Part shown: positions 15,478 through 24,971 of the stretch, piece after piece
Position numbering within the stretch: position 1 is the stretch's first letter
How the letters are laid out: each line of letters starts with the position of its first letter
NCBI GenBank assembly: GCA_016212095.1
Contig: JACRHH010000015.1
Location: 124,001-188,000 of the forward strand
DNA from: Nitrospirota bacterium
GTDB taxonomy: Bacteria; Nitrospirota; Thermodesulfovibrionia; SZUA-242
Direction: 5' to 3'
DNA: 64,000 nt
Made by a program: the position numbers and the translations under genes
Notes under the pieces: generated by a model
Seen by the model: the letters and a program-made list of their open reading frames with translations, nothing else
Told to the model about the DNA's origin: nothing
Database searches by the model: none

Positions 15478-17676
15478 CTAAGCTTTTACAGCCTCGCGCA
15501 TCAGCTTCGCCACCCTCGACGCCCCGATGATCGAGCCGTTCAGCGCCATCATCGAACCCGCGGACTTGATCGAAGCCGAACCCGCGCCCTTTGACGGTTT
15601 GATTACAGCCGCGTTCAGAACCGGCTCGTCGCATGGCATCGCAAACTGCTCAATCTCCGCCATCACGTCTTCGATGTCTTCCGCCCTTTCGCCGCCGCCG
15701 ATTCTCTCGGACAGCTCAGCAGCAACCTCCCACGGCGAGAAATACTCGGCTTCCGATGCGATCGTTGACCAGAGCGTGCGCTCCGCGCCGTAGTAGTTGA
15801 TGATCGAGCCGTCCTGCTCTATGAAAGCCGGGCCCGGAAGCACCACATCCGCGCTGCTGGCCATGTCGTTCATGTGACTGACCTGCGCCACGACAAACGA
15901 CGCGGGCTTGCCGCTTACCGGAACATCGCCAACCGCGTAGAGGAAATCGAGTCCGCCCTTGAGCATTTCAGCCGCGCTCATGCCGCCAGCCGGGGCCGCA
16001 GCAAAGCCCGGAAGCGTTGCGGTTGAAAGGCCCATCATGGCCGCGCCAACCGCGTTTGCGTCCAGCAGCACAGGAATTACCTGCCCGCCGGTCAAAGCCG
16101 CAAGGTTGAGCGCCGAAAGAACGGCATCAGCGCCGTTGTCCTTGCCGGTTACGCCGGTTGAGTAAAGAATCATCGGCAATTTCGCCTTGGCGATAAGATC
16201 AGCCGCTTCCTTCACGTCGTCAAGCGACAGGCCCGCGGCCTCGGCCAGCTTCGCCGCGTCATCGGCGGATGCGGCGGCCTTCACTGCGTCAAACCCGTCA
16301 GTCCTGCGCGCGCGCTCTGCCGGAATCATGTTTTCCTTCACAAGCACAGCCATTATCGCGGCAAGCGCATATGTGTCGGTTCCCTCGGCGAGCTTCAGGT
16401 TCTTGGCTGCGATGCCGGCGTAGGCGGAATCTGCCGGATCGAGCACGATAAGTTTCGCGCCGCCGGAGACCGTCTTGCGGATTTTGGCGTCGTGGGCCGG
16501 AAGCGCGCGGCTCCACTGGCTGGCATTAACGCCCATTGTCACGATCAAGTCTGCGTCGCAGAGACAGTTTTCGACCTCCGGAATGCCGCCGAACGCCTTG
16601 AGGTACGCCGGAATTGTGGCGGTGTCGGAAAGCGAGGCGGTGCTGTCAACATTGTTCGTGCCAACGGCGGCGCGGCCAAGCTTCTGGAGCATGTAGGCGT
16701 CTTCGTTCGTGACCGATGCGTTTGCGATAATGCCGACCTTCGCCGGATTCGCCTTTGCCGCCTTTAATTTCGCGGAAACCGCGTCGAGCGCATCTTCCCA
16801 CGATGCGTCTTCAAGCGCGCCGTTTTTGCGGATTTTCGGGTTCATCACGCGGGTATCGGCGTTAAGAGCATCAAAGCCAAAGCGGCCAACCGCGCAGATA
16901 AACGCGTTGGGCTTGGGCGACGTAACCTTCACAATGCCATCCACGCCTTCGCTCACAACCAGCGAACATGCCGAGCCGCATAGAGTGCAGGTGGTGTCGG
17001 CCTTCTCAAGCTGCCATTCGCGGCCTTTTGCGCGGCGGCCTGATTCGAGAATCGCGTTCACCGGACAGGCGTCCAGACAGCTTCCGCAGAAGGTGCAGTC
17101 TGTTTCATGAAGCGGCTTGTCCTGCGCCGTGGTCACCTTAGCGCCCACGCCGCGTCCCATGAATTCAAGGATGTTGGTGTTCTGGGCGGTGCAGACGCGC
17201 ACGCACTTGCCGCAGAGTATGCAGTAGTTCGGATCGCGCTCGATGAAGCCGTTGGCGTCGTCGATTGCATGGTTGAACGATTTCCGCGTGTAGTTCGACT
17301 CGCGGACATCCAGCCTGTACGCCAGATCCTGCAACCAGCATACGCCTGCCTTAGGGCAGGTCATGCAATCAAGCGGATGCATCGAAAGGATGAGGTCTAT
17401 GACCATCTTGCGCAGGTCTTTGATCTGCGCTGAATCGGTCTTGATCTTCAAGCCTTCCTTCGTCTTCATGGTGCAGGCGGTGTTCGGCCCGCGCGATCCC
17501 TCAACCTCGACCATGCACATGCGGCATGCGCCCACACCGCGCATATGCTCAAGGTGGCAGAGGTTCGGAATGTCAACGCCAACCATTCTGGCGGCGTCCA
17601 CCAGATTCATCCCGTCGGGAAGCTGCACTGAATGCCCGTCGATTTCCATCGTGATGATTTTATCAGCCATAGCCAT
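15478..17676 (-). CDS. NuoG-like iron-sulfur subunit with molybdopterin-type domain
   Basis: This 732-residue protein resembles NuoG. It has a [2Fe-2S] site (C40, C51, C54, C68), the His-Cys [4Fe-4S] site (H100, C104, C107, C113), two ferredoxin clusters (C152/155/158/162 and C194/197/200/204) and a further [4Fe-4S] set (C230, C233, C237, C261). A molybdopterin-oxidoreductase fold follows. No Cys or Sec at the usual Mo-ligand position was recognised (the segment after C261 reads AVGRFGFDA), so it is probably an electron conduit rather than a formate dehydrogenase. It ends an operon of cooS, nuoE-like, nuoF-like and a NuoF-tail ferredoxin. Confidence 0.85.
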   Translation of the reverse strand: MAMADKIITMEIDGHSVQLPDGMNLVDAARMVGVDIPNLCHLEHMRGVGACRMCMVEVEGSRGPNTACTMKTKEGLKIKTDSAQIKDLRKMVIDLILSMHPLDCMTCPKAGVCWLQDLAYRLDVRESNYTRKSFNHAIDDANGFIERDPNYCILCGKCVRVCTAQNTNILEFMGRGVGAKVTTAQDKPLHETDCTFCGSCLDACPVNAILESGRRAKGREWQLEKADTTCTLCGSACSLVVSEGVDGIVKVTSPKPNAFICAVGRFGFDALNADTRVMNPKIRKNGALEDASWEDALDAVSAKLKAAKANPAKVGIIANASVTNEDAYMLQKLGRAAVGTNNVDSTASLSDTATIPAYLKAFGGIPEVENCLCDADLIVTMGVNASQWSRALPAHDAKIRKTVSGGAKLIVLDPADSAYAGIAAKNLKLAEGTDTYALAAIMAVLVKENMIPAERARRTDGFDAVKAAASADDAAKLAEAAGLSLDDVKEAADLIAKAKLPMILYSTGVTGKDNGADAVLSALNLAALTGGQVIPVLLDANAVGAAMMGLSTATLPGFAAAPAGGMSAAEMLKGGLDFLYAVGDVPVSGKPASFVVAQVSHMNDMASSADVVLPGPAFIEQDGSIINYYGAERTLWSTIASEAEYFSPWEVAAELSERIGGGERAEDIEDVMAEIEQFAMPCDEPVLNAAVIKPSKGAGSASIKSAGSMMALNGSIIGASRVAKLMREAVKA

Positions 17677-17716
17677 CAGTCTCCTTTTATATCCTTAAAT
17701 AAACTCGAATTATCAG

Positions 17717-18310
17717 TTAGTTCCGAGCGCCGCCGGAAATTATCGTCACAGCGCCTTCGGGGCATATCTCGCGACAGGCGTCGCATTTGGTGCAACGAGC
17801 CTGACGAATGCGAAACGGCATATAGCCCGACGCATACAGGCTGCGCTTCTGGCCCGCAATTGCCGCAAACTTGCAGGCAAGCAGGCATTCGCCGCACATC
17901 GTGCATTTGTCGGCGTCGATCTCGTACCGGATGAGCGGCTTGCACTCAAGATGAACGCAACGACCCTTCTCAAAATGCTCCACAAGCTCGTCGCGGTTCT
18001 TCTTCAGAATCTCGTCGAGCGTCTGGGCAACGTCCTTGCCCTTCTTGCAGCGCGAGCCAAGAAGCATCTCGGCGGTGATGATTTCGAGCCTGCGGATGTC
18101 GGCGTCGCTTGAAGCGCCGCCCTCAAGCCTGCCAAGGATGTTCAGCACCTCGAACGATCCCATCATGCACGGGTGACACTTGCCGCACATCTTGTCCACC
18201 TGAAAATCGGCCCACGTCTTGATCGCCTTCTGAACCGCGCAGTTCATGACGGGGGCCGCAGAGGCTTCAGCGGCTGCCTCAGTCTTTTCCACTTCATTAA
18301 CCGTTGACAT
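17717..18310 (-). CDS. NuoF-tail/dicluster ferredoxin protein
   Basis: This unusual 197-residue protein has no FMN or SLBB domain. It has a NuoF-type C-terminal iron-sulfur domain (C42, C45, C48 in KMCGKCHPC, and C88), then two extra cysteines (C118, C123) and two ferredoxin clusters (C136/139/142/146 and C173/176/179/183). It looks like a duplicated NuoF tail turned into a free-standing electron carrier. It overlaps the preceding nuoF-like gene by 14 bases and lies 40 bases before the NuoG-like gene. It may bridge CO dehydrogenase to the NuoEFG-like unit in place of the missing CooF; that is inference. Confidence 0.75.
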   Translation of the reverse strand: MSTVNEVEKTEAAAEASAAPVMNCAVQKAIKTWADFQVDKMCGKCHPCMMGSFEVLNILGRLEGGASSDADIRRLEIITAEMLLGSRCKKGKDVAQTLDEILKKNRDELVEHFEKGRCVHLECKPLIRYEIDADKCTMCGECLLACKFAAIAGQKRSLYASGYMPFRIRQARCTKCDACREICPEGAVTIISGGARN

Positions 18311-20204
18311 TCGCTCCGGCCTCCTTCTTTTCGGATTTCGCCTTTGGAACCTTCTCGATATGTATCGCGTTCGTGGGGCAGACCATATAGCAAGCCTTGC
18401 ACTTGGTGCAGTAGTCGCGGTCTATATAGAAACGATCCTTCGTCTCGGTCACGGCGTCGAAGGCGCAGGCCTTAACGCAGAGTCCGCAGGCGATGCAGTT
18501 GACCTGATCGATCATGAACTCGCCAAGCCCCCGGCATGTCTTTGCCCGGCAGTACTTGTCGTGGATATGCTCCTCGTACTCCTCGCGGAAGTATTTTAAA
18601 GTCGATAGCACCGGGTTGGGAGCCGACTGCCCAAGGCCGCAGAGCGCGCCGTCCTGAATCTCCTTGCCCAGCTTTTCGAGGTGGTCGAGGTCTTCCGGAA
18701 CGCCCTTGCCGGTTGTTATGCGCTCAAGGATTTCGAGCATGTGCGATGTGCCTATGCGGCACGGCGGACATTTGCCGCACGATTCCGACTGGGTGAACGA
18801 GAGGAAAAACTTCGCCACGTCCACCATGCAGTTGTCTTCGTCGAGCACAACCATGCCGCCGGAACCCATCATCGAGCCGACTTTCTTGAGCGAATCGAAA
18901 TCCACCTTCAGGTCGAGCATGTCAGCCGGCAGGCATCCGCCGGACGGGCCGCCGGTCTGAACCGCTTTAAATCCCTTGTCGTTCAGCACGCCGCCGCCGA
19001 TGTCGTAGATTATCTCGCGAAGCGTGATTCCCATCGGCACTTCAACCAGTCCGGTGTTCTTCACCTTGCCGGTGAGCGCGAAAACCTTCGTGCCGGGCGA
19101 ATTTTCTGTTCCTATCGAGAGGAAATGCTCGGCGCCCTTGTCGATTACGTACGGCACACATGCGTATGTTTCTATGTTGTTCAGGTTGCTTGGATAGCCC
19201 CAAAGTCCGCCGCCTGTTTGCGAAAGACGCGGCGGGCGCGGCCTTGGAAATCCGCGCTCGCCCTCGATCGAGGCCACAAGCGCTGTCGATTCGCCGCAGA
19301 CGAAGGCTCCGGCGCCCTCCCTTATCGCCACGGTAAAATCGAACCCGGAGCCCAGAATGTTCTTGCCAAGCAGCCCCATCTCCTCGCCCTGCCTGATGGC
19401 GCGCTCAAGATGGCGGACGGCCATCGGATATTCGTGGCGCACGTAGATGAATCCGTAGTTTGCACCTATTGCGTAGGCGCATATGAGCATTCCCTCAAGA
19501 AGGCTGTGCGGATCGCCCTCCATGATCGCCCTGTCCATGAACGCGCCGGGGTCGCCCTCGTCGCCGTTTGCAATCACGAACTTGACCGGGTTTTTATCGC
19601 TCTTTGTATGCTTCCACTTCTTGCCCGCCGGAAAACCGGCGCCGCCCCTGCCGCGAAGATTCGCCTTGTCAACCTCGGCAAGCGTGTCGTCCGGCGTCAT
19701 GCCGGAAAACATCTTCTCGGCGCCGCGATAGCCGCCAAGCGCGATGTACTGATGAATGTTGCCCGGATCGATCATTCCGTTATTGCGAAGAGCGATGCGG
19801 AGCTGCTTCTTGTAGAACGGAACGTCCGAAACTTTTTCCACCGGCGCATTCATGAAGTCAGAGCGGTAGAGATGCTCGCGGTAGGGAATGCCGCTTACGA
19901 CCGTGTAATCCACGATCTTGGCCATGTTTTCCTTGCGGACGCGCTGGTAAAAAATGTCGGAAGGCTCAACCCGCATGACCGGGCCTTTCTGGCACAGGCC
20001 CTGACAGCCGGTTTTCACCACCTCGACTTCAACGCCCTTCTGCTTCGCGGCTGCTTCCAGTTCGGCCACAACCTTTTCCGCACCCGACGCTATGCAGGCA
20101 GTGCCGCAACATGCGCGCACGCGGGGCGTCTCAGGCCTGAAAAGCTCCTCTTCAAGAACGGCGCGAAGGCTTTTGAGTTCCTCGATGTTGTTTATCCTGC
20201 TCAT
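18297..20204 (-). CDS. NuoF/HndC-like NAD(P)H-binding flavoprotein
   Basis: This 635-residue protein has an N-terminal thioredoxin-fold [2Fe-2S] domain (C32/C33, C37, C67, C71), the NADH/FMN site GRGGAGFP (185-192), the IANGDEGDPG segment, an SLBB domain and the NuoF [4Fe-4S] site SESCGKCPPC (474-482). A C-terminal dicluster ferredoxin region ends the chain. This is the long form found in HndC/HydB-type, often electron-bifurcating, enzymes. The start at 20204 is fixed by an ATGA overlap with the nuoE-like gene. It should reduce or oxidise NAD(P) in the CODH-linked complex. Confidence 0.92.
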   Translation of the reverse strand: MSRINNIEELKSLRAVLEEELFRPETPRVRACCGTACIASGAEKVVAELEAAAKQKGVEVEVVKTGCQGLCQKGPVMRVEPSDIFYQRVRKENMAKIVDYTVVSGIPYREHLYRSDFMNAPVEKVSDVPFYKKQLRIALRNNGMIDPGNIHQYIALGGYRGAEKMFSGMTPDDTLAEVDKANLRGRGGAGFPAGKKWKHTKSDKNPVKFVIANGDEGDPGAFMDRAIMEGDPHSLLEGMLICAYAIGANYGFIYVRHEYPMAVRHLERAIRQGEEMGLLGKNILGSGFDFTVAIREGAGAFVCGESTALVASIEGERGFPRPRPPRLSQTGGGLWGYPSNLNNIETYACVPYVIDKGAEHFLSIGTENSPGTKVFALTGKVKNTGLVEVPMGITLREIIYDIGGGVLNDKGFKAVQTGGPSGGCLPADMLDLKVDFDSLKKVGSMMGSGGMVVLDEDNCMVDVAKFFLSFTQSESCGKCPPCRIGTSHMLEILERITTGKGVPEDLDHLEKLGKEIQDGALCGLGQSAPNPVLSTLKYFREEYEEHIHDKYCRAKTCRGLGEFMIDQVNCIACGLCVKACAFDAVTETKDRFYIDRDYCTKCKACYMVCPTNAIHIEKVPKAKSEKKEAGANVNG

Positions 20205-20686
20205 GACAAGTCCTCTTTCACCGACTTGATGATCTCCGCGACGCGCTTCATGTCGATCTCGCCGATCACGTCCTCGTTGATCGTGGCAACCGGAGCCAAG
20301 CCGCAGCAGCCCACGCATCCAACTGTTTCAAGCGTCATCGAAAGGTCGGGCGTTGTTTCGCCCTCTTTCACGCCGAACTCGCCTTCAAGCGCCTTCAACA
20401 CTTCGCTTGCGCCGCGAACGTGGCAGGCGGTTCCGGTGCAGACCTTAACTATCTTCTTGCCGCGCGGCTTGAAGTAGAAATGCTTGTAGAACGAGGCGGT
20501 GCTGTAAACCACCGACATCGGAACGTCGAGCTCGCGGCCCAGCGTCTCCAGCGTCTCCTCCGGAAGGTAGTTGCATTCCTTCTGAATCTCCTGAAAGGCG
20601 TGGATAAGCATTCCCTTCTGCTTCTGCTCGCGGGAAAGAACACCCGCCACCGCGCCCATTTCCTTGTCTATGTCCATGCTCACCAT
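20201..20686 (-). CDS. NuoE/HndA-like [2Fe-2S] thioredoxin-fold subunit
   Basis: This 161-residue protein has the helical NuoE N-terminus (LIHAFQEIQKECNYLP) and a thioredoxin-like [2Fe-2S] domain with ligands C83, C88, C124 and C128. It partners the NuoF-like flavoprotein whose gene overlaps it by four bases. GGAGG lies ten bases before the first ATG; a second in-frame ATG three codons on is possible. It follows cooS by 26 bases, placing CO oxidation and pyridine-nucleotide chemistry in one operon. Confidence 0.93.
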   Translation of the reverse strand: MVSMDIDKEMGAVAGVLSREQKQKGMLIHAFQEIQKECNYLPEETLETLGRELDVPMSVVYSTASFYKHFYFKPRGKKIVKVCTGTACHVRGASEVLKALEGEFGVKEGETTPDLSMTLETVGCVGCCGLAPVATINEDVIGEIDMKRVAEIIKSVKEDLS

Positions 20687-20712
20687 GTCTGGTTAACCTC
20701 CGTAAGCGCGGA

Positions 20713-22710
20713 TTAGAGGCCGACGTGCGGCCTTGCGCCGCCCTTGTCGATCTCGCGGCGGGCCGCCATGTCGAGCAGAACGCGCTCGGCTCCGAACTTG
20801 CCCGGCTCGTATTTTCTGAGCTTGAGCGCGTCGCGCGCGGCGTCGATGTACTGGAGGGCAAGCGCGAGTATCTTCTCCGGATCCGGCTCGAAATGAAGCG
20901 AACCCATGAAACGGTCGAACCAGACCTTGGTCATGATGTCTTCGACTTCCTTGCTGGCCCCAACCGGCGAATGTCCGCCGAAGATAACCGGCACGCCGGA
21001 AGCGGCGAAGTAGCAGCCGATGGCGATTGCCTTTTCAGACATCCACTCTGGCGCGATGCCCACGGCGGGCATTCCGCCGATCTCCTCTGAAAGACCGCCC
21101 TCTGCCGCCATCGCGGTTGCGATGGTGAGAATGCGAGAGTTATCGACACAGGAGCCAAGATGCAGGATCGGCGGTATACCGATCGCCTCGCAGACCTCGC
21201 GAAGGCCCGGCCCGGCCATCTCAAGCGCGGTTTCCGGCGTGAGATAACCTGCCGTGCCGCAGGCCGCCGAGCCGCAGCCGGTGGACACGATCAGCACGTC
21301 GTTCTTGATAAGCTCCTCGGCCAGGAAGCGGTGAAGGCCGGTTGACGGAACCCGCGGATTGTCGCATCCGGCAAGGCCCACGACGCCGCGAATGCGTCCG
21401 GCCATGATGGCGTCGTTAAGCGGCCTGAACGATCCGCGCCACGATCCGCCCTGCATGTACTCGATATATTCGTGCGAGAAACCGGCGATAAGCGGGAACT
21501 TGTCGGTGACATGGCTGCCCTTGGTGGTGCGGTTCGGGAAGTTGTCGATAGCCATGCGGACGATCGTCTCGGCGGTTTCACGCGCGGAATGCTCGTCGTA
21601 TTCAACATGAACCGCGCCAGGAATCATCGCCTTCTTGCTGTTGGTTATAACCTTCGTGTGGAACTTCTTCGACAGCTTTGCGATTGCGGGCATGATGCAC
21701 TGGACATCAACCGTGATCGCGTCAACGAGGCCGGTCATGATGCCGAGCTCCTGATTGGTGAATCCGCCGGCGGTCGGAATGCCGTGGCGCATCAGCACCT
21801 CGTTTGCCGTGCAGCACATGCCGCCCAGATTTATTCCCTTCGCGCCCTTCGACTTTGCGTATTCAACCATCGCCGGATCGGAGACGACCTCGACGATGAT
21901 CTCGGCAAGAGTGGGCTCGTGGCCGTGGACGATCAGGTTTACCTCATCTTCCTTGAATATTCCGAAGCTCGCCTCGGCCTTCACCGGCTTGGGAGTGCCG
22001 AAAAGGATGTCGGTTATATCGGACGACACCATGCATCCGCCCCATCCGTCGGCCAGCGCGGTGCGAAGGCCCTGAGTAAGCAGATGATCGGGATCGTGAT
22101 CGACTCCCATGGTTGTGCGGTGCATCGACTCCACAACCTCGCGGTCTATGCCGCGCGGGGTGATGCCGTATTTCTTCCAGCGTTCCTGAGTCTTGCCGGG
22201 CGCGCGCCGAACGTAATTGAGTTCGCCGCCCTGACGGCCAAAATCCTGCAGAAGGGTTTCGGCAACGTCCTTGCCGACGTCGTTTACTGCGCGGCCCTCG
22301 AACTCGATGCCGAGAATGCCTGCAACCTTGTATAGTTTTTTAACGTCGCGTATATGAAAATCCTTCGCCTCGCCGGTTGCTGCCGCATGAAGGGTATGCA
22401 CCATGTCGCGCGCGTGATCGGAATGGGCCGAAGTTCCGCCCGCGATCATGCGGACAAAGTTTCTTGCGACAATAGTGGAAAGGCTTGCGCCGCATACTCC
22501 AACCGCCTCTTCCTCGGCGTTTTTGCCCACCAGCCTGCACGGCCCCATGTGGCAGACGCGGCAGCATGCGCCGGTTTCGCCGATTGGGCAGGGCTTCAAC
22601 CGGTTAGCGCGGTCGAAGCATGTTTCAAGTTTTTCTATTTCAGCCCAGCTTATAATCTTCCCGGCGGCGGCGTCTGCGCTCTTCTTGATACCCGAATGGA
22701 CGTCACTCAT
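20713..22710 (-). CDS. cooS: Anaerobic Ni,Fe carbon-monoxide dehydrogenase
   Basis: CooS oxidises CO with water to CO2, two electrons and two protons at a Ni-Fe-S C-cluster. The 665-residue chain shows D-cluster cysteines C41 and C49 and B-cluster cysteines C50, C53, C58 and C73, the same pattern as characterised CooS enzymes, plus many later Cys/His in GGMCCTANE, VGLAGCDNPR, STGCGSAACG and LGSCVDN segments. The start at 22710 has GGAGG nine bases upstream. No cooF, cooC or CO-induced hydrogenase genes are adjacent. Electrons probably flow to the NuoEF-like subunits encoded immediately downstream. Confidence 0.96.
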   Translation of the reverse strand: MSDVHSGIKKSADAAAGKIISWAEIEKLETCFDRANRLKPCPIGETGACCRVCHMGPCRLVGKNAEEEAVGVCGASLSTIVARNFVRMIAGGTSAHSDHARDMVHTLHAAATGEAKDFHIRDVKKLYKVAGILGIEFEGRAVNDVGKDVAETLLQDFGRQGGELNYVRRAPGKTQERWKKYGITPRGIDREVVESMHRTTMGVDHDPDHLLTQGLRTALADGWGGCMVSSDITDILFGTPKPVKAEASFGIFKEDEVNLIVHGHEPTLAEIIVEVVSDPAMVEYAKSKGAKGINLGGMCCTANEVLMRHGIPTAGGFTNQELGIMTGLVDAITVDVQCIMPAIAKLSKKFHTKVITNSKKAMIPGAVHVEYDEHSARETAETIVRMAIDNFPNRTTKGSHVTDKFPLIAGFSHEYIEYMQGGSWRGSFRPLNDAIMAGRIRGVVGLAGCDNPRVPSTGLHRFLAEELIKNDVLIVSTGCGSAACGTAGYLTPETALEMAGPGLREVCEAIGIPPILHLGSCVDNSRILTIATAMAAEGGLSEEIGGMPAVGIAPEWMSEKAIAIGCYFAASGVPVIFGGHSPVGASKEVEDIMTKVWFDRFMGSLHFEPDPEKILALALQYIDAARDALKLRKYEPGKFGAERVLLDMAARREIDKGGARPHVGL

Positions 22711-22838
22711 GAATCGAATCCTCCATTTTCTAGCTGACCCCGTAAACGAAAACCACGCATTTCCAAGGAAGACTGCGGGGCAAACGGGACACACGGACAC
22801 ATATTTTCAAGAAAAATATGCGATTTCCACGGATGGAT

Positions 22839-22868
22839 ACTTTATTTATTTTGGCATGGCTCTGTCAA
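22839..22868 (-). promoter_or_regulatory. Candidate promoter of the cooS operon
   Basis: The minus strand has a perfect TTGACA at 22868-22863 and TAAAGT at 22844-22839, an 18-base spacing, about 130 bases before the cooS start. A CATATTTT/AAAATATG hairpin (about 22799-22820) lies in the leader. No match to the CooA-type consensus was found. Confidence 0.5.
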
Positions 22869-22959
22869 GATGACGTGATCCGGCGGCAAATGAATAAATG
22901 CGGGTTTACTTGAAAAACCACCATGGAATAGTGGACAATCCTGCTCTGCAACAAAGTGT

Positions 22960-23036
22960 GCGCCCGTAGCTCAGCCGGATAGAGTACCTGGCTTCGAACC
23001 AGGGTGTCGGGGGTTCGAATCCCTCCGGGCGTACCA
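22960..23036 (+). tRNA. tRNA-Arg (anticodon TCG)
   Basis: This 77-base tRNA has acceptor GCGCCCG/CGGGCGT, D-loop AGCTCAGCCGGATAGAG, anticodon stem CCTGG/CCAGG with loop CTTCGAA (anticodon TCG, reading CGA), T-arm GGGGGTTCGAATCCCTC, discriminator A and an encoded CCA. It lies between the divergent cooS and kdp operons. Confidence 0.97.
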
Positions 23037-23222
23037 ATACCATTATTCAAGCTCGCACGGATATTTGTCTGCCTTTTCGACATTTACGCCGGCAACCGCG
23101 TGGTTCATTCACAATCTTGATGCATTCTTGACGCAATCCCCCAATCTTTTGAGCCCATCTTTATCCGGAATCCACTAAAGTGTCTTTTAGGTGGCATTAC
23201 TCGGAATTCAAGGTGGTTCATC

Positions 23223-24971
23223 ATGAATGGTTACGATCTGTCTCAGGCGCTCCTGTTGTTCGGCGCGCTGCTATTGCTGGTAAAACCGCTGGGCGCATTC
23301 ATGGCGGCGGTATATCAGGGAGAGCGAACGCTTCTCTCGCCGGTTCTCATCCCTTGCGAAAGGTTCATCTACCGTGTTTGCGGCATAGACCGCGACGATG
23401 AGATGGACTGGAAGCGTTACGCCACGGCCATGCTGTTGTTCAATGCGGCGGCGTTCGCCTCGCTGCTTGCAATCCTGAAGCTTCAGGGAATTCTGCCGCT
23501 GAATCCGCAGCGCATACCGTCGTTTCCTTGGGATATGGCGCTGAACACCGCTGTAAGCTTCACCACGAACACCAACTGGCAGGCGTACGGCGGCGAATCG
23601 GCGGCAAGTTATTTCACGCAGATGGCCGGGCTTACCGTTCACAACTTCGTATCAGCAGCAACCGGCATGGCGATTGCCGTTGCGCTCATTCGCGGTTTCA
23701 CGCGCCGCAGGGCCGCAACCATCGGCAACTTCTGGCTCGATCTGACGCGCGGCATACTGTACATACTTCTGCCGCTGTCGCTGATATTCGCCGTTTTTCT
23801 GGTGTCGCAGGGAGTTATCCAGAACTTCAGCCCGTATAAAAGCGTGCCGTTTCTAGATCAGCCGGATGTCAGAGCCGCCGTGACAGAGCCGGCAATTCCG
23901 CTTGGCTCCGGTGTCCCGGAGCCGACGATTCCAATGGGGCCGGTCGCCTCGCAGGAGGCGATAAAGGAACTCGGCACAAACGGCGGCGGATTCTTTAACG
24001 CCAACTCGGCGCATCCATACGAAAACCCTACGCCGCTCACAAATTTCGTGGAGATTCTCCTTATTCTTTTAATTCCCGGCGCGCTCACCCAAACCTTCGG
24101 CGTCATGGCCGGAAACCCCAAACAGGGCTGGGCTATTCTGGCCGTGATGCTGATCCTGCTGGTGACGGCGGCGGGCGTCATGTACATGGCCGAGACAAAC
24201 GGCAATCCGCTGGTTACAAGGCTCGGCGTTTCCGGCCCGTACCTGGAAGGCAAGGAAGTGCGGTTCGGCGTCGGCGGCTCGGTGCTCTTTTCCGCCGCGA
24301 CAACCGGAACATCCTGCGGTGCGGTCAACGCCATGCACGACTCTTTCACGCCGCTTGGCGGGATGATTCCGCTGATGCTCATACTGCTTGGCGAGGTGGT
24401 CTTCGGCGGCGTGGGCTCCGGCCTCTACACGATGCTCGCGTTCGTGGTCATTGCCGTTTTCGTGGCGGGCCTGATGATCGGGCGAACGCCGGAATATCTC
24501 GGCAAGAAGATCGAGGTGCGTGAGATGTGGATGTCGATAATCGCCGTGCTTACAGCCGGATTGCTGGTGCTGGTTCTCTCCGGAGCCGCCATGATCCTGC
24601 CTGCCGGAACATCCGCAATGGCCAATCCCGGCGAGCACGGTCTTACGGAGGTTCTGTACGCCTTCGCCTCCACCTCAAACAACAACGGCAGCGCATTCGC
24701 CGGACTGAATGCCAACACCGTTTTCTACAACCTGGCCGGCGCTTTTGCGATGCTCATCGGGCGCTTTGTTCCGGCTGTTGCGATGCTGGCGATGGCAGGT
24801 TCGCTTGCCGCAAAGAAGTACGTTCCGCCAAGCCTCGGCACGCTTCCGACAGACCGGCTGCCGTTTGTGCTCTGGCTTTCGCTGGTGATCGTGATCGTTG
24901 GCGCGCTCACGTTCTTCCCGGCCCTTGCGATGGGCCCGATTGCCGAGCATCTGACGATGACGGGGGTATGA
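23223..24971 (+). CDS. kdpA: K+-transporting ATPase subunit A
   Basis: KdpA is the K+-selective channel-like subunit of the high-affinity Kdp pump. The 582-residue membrane protein contains the selectivity-filter-like segments [42 protein letters not shown] and [12 protein letters not shown], in the usual order. AAGGTGG lies six bases before the ATG. No kdpF was found between the tRNA and kdpA. It overlaps kdpB by four bases. Confidence 0.98.
   Translation: MNGYDLSQALLLFGALLLLVKPLGAFMAAVYQGERTLLSPVLIPCERFIYRVCGIDRDDEMDWKRYATAMLLFNAAAFASLLAILKLQGILPLNPQRIPSFPWDMALNTAVSFTTNTNWQAYGGESAASYFTQMAGLTVHNFVSAATGMAIAVALIRGFTRRRAATIGNFWLDLTRGILYILLPLSLIFAVFLVSQGVIQNFSPYKSVPFLDQPDVRAAVTEPAIPLGSGVPEPTIPMGPVASQEAIKELGTNGGGFFNANSAHPYENPTPLTNFVEILLILLIPGALTQTFGVMAGNPKQGWAILAVMLILLVTAAGVMYMAETNGNPLVTRLGVSGPYLEGKEVRFGVGGSVLFSAATTGTSCGAVNAMHDSFTPLGGMIPLMLILLGEVVFGGVGSGLYTMLAFVVIAVFVAGLMIGRTPEYLGKKIEVREMWMSIIAVLTAGLLVLVLSGAAMILPAGTSAMANPGEHGLTEVLYAFASTSNNNGSAFAGLNANTVFYNLAGAFAMLIGRFVPAVAMLAMAGSLAAKKYVPPSLGTLPTDRLPFVLWLSLVIVIVGALTFFPALAMGPIAEHLTMTGV

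Noticed and set aside
15478-17676. Formate dehydrogenase catalytic subunit
   Set aside because: No Cys or Sec Mo-ligand was recognised at the expected position and the N-terminal cluster set is that of NuoG.
18681-20477. Plus-strand 598-codon open frame opposite the NuoE/NuoF-like genes
   Set aside because: It is antisense to clear iron-sulfur genes, contains no recognisable domain and reflects the low stop-codon frequency in G+C-rich sequence.
22711-22959. CooA-type CO-sensor binding site upstream of cooS
   Set aside because: Only a short GTCA-aga-TGAC repeat is present; it does not match the longer consensus.
23037-23222. kdpF upstream of kdpA
   Set aside because: No short hydrophobic frame with a ribosome site was found in this gap.
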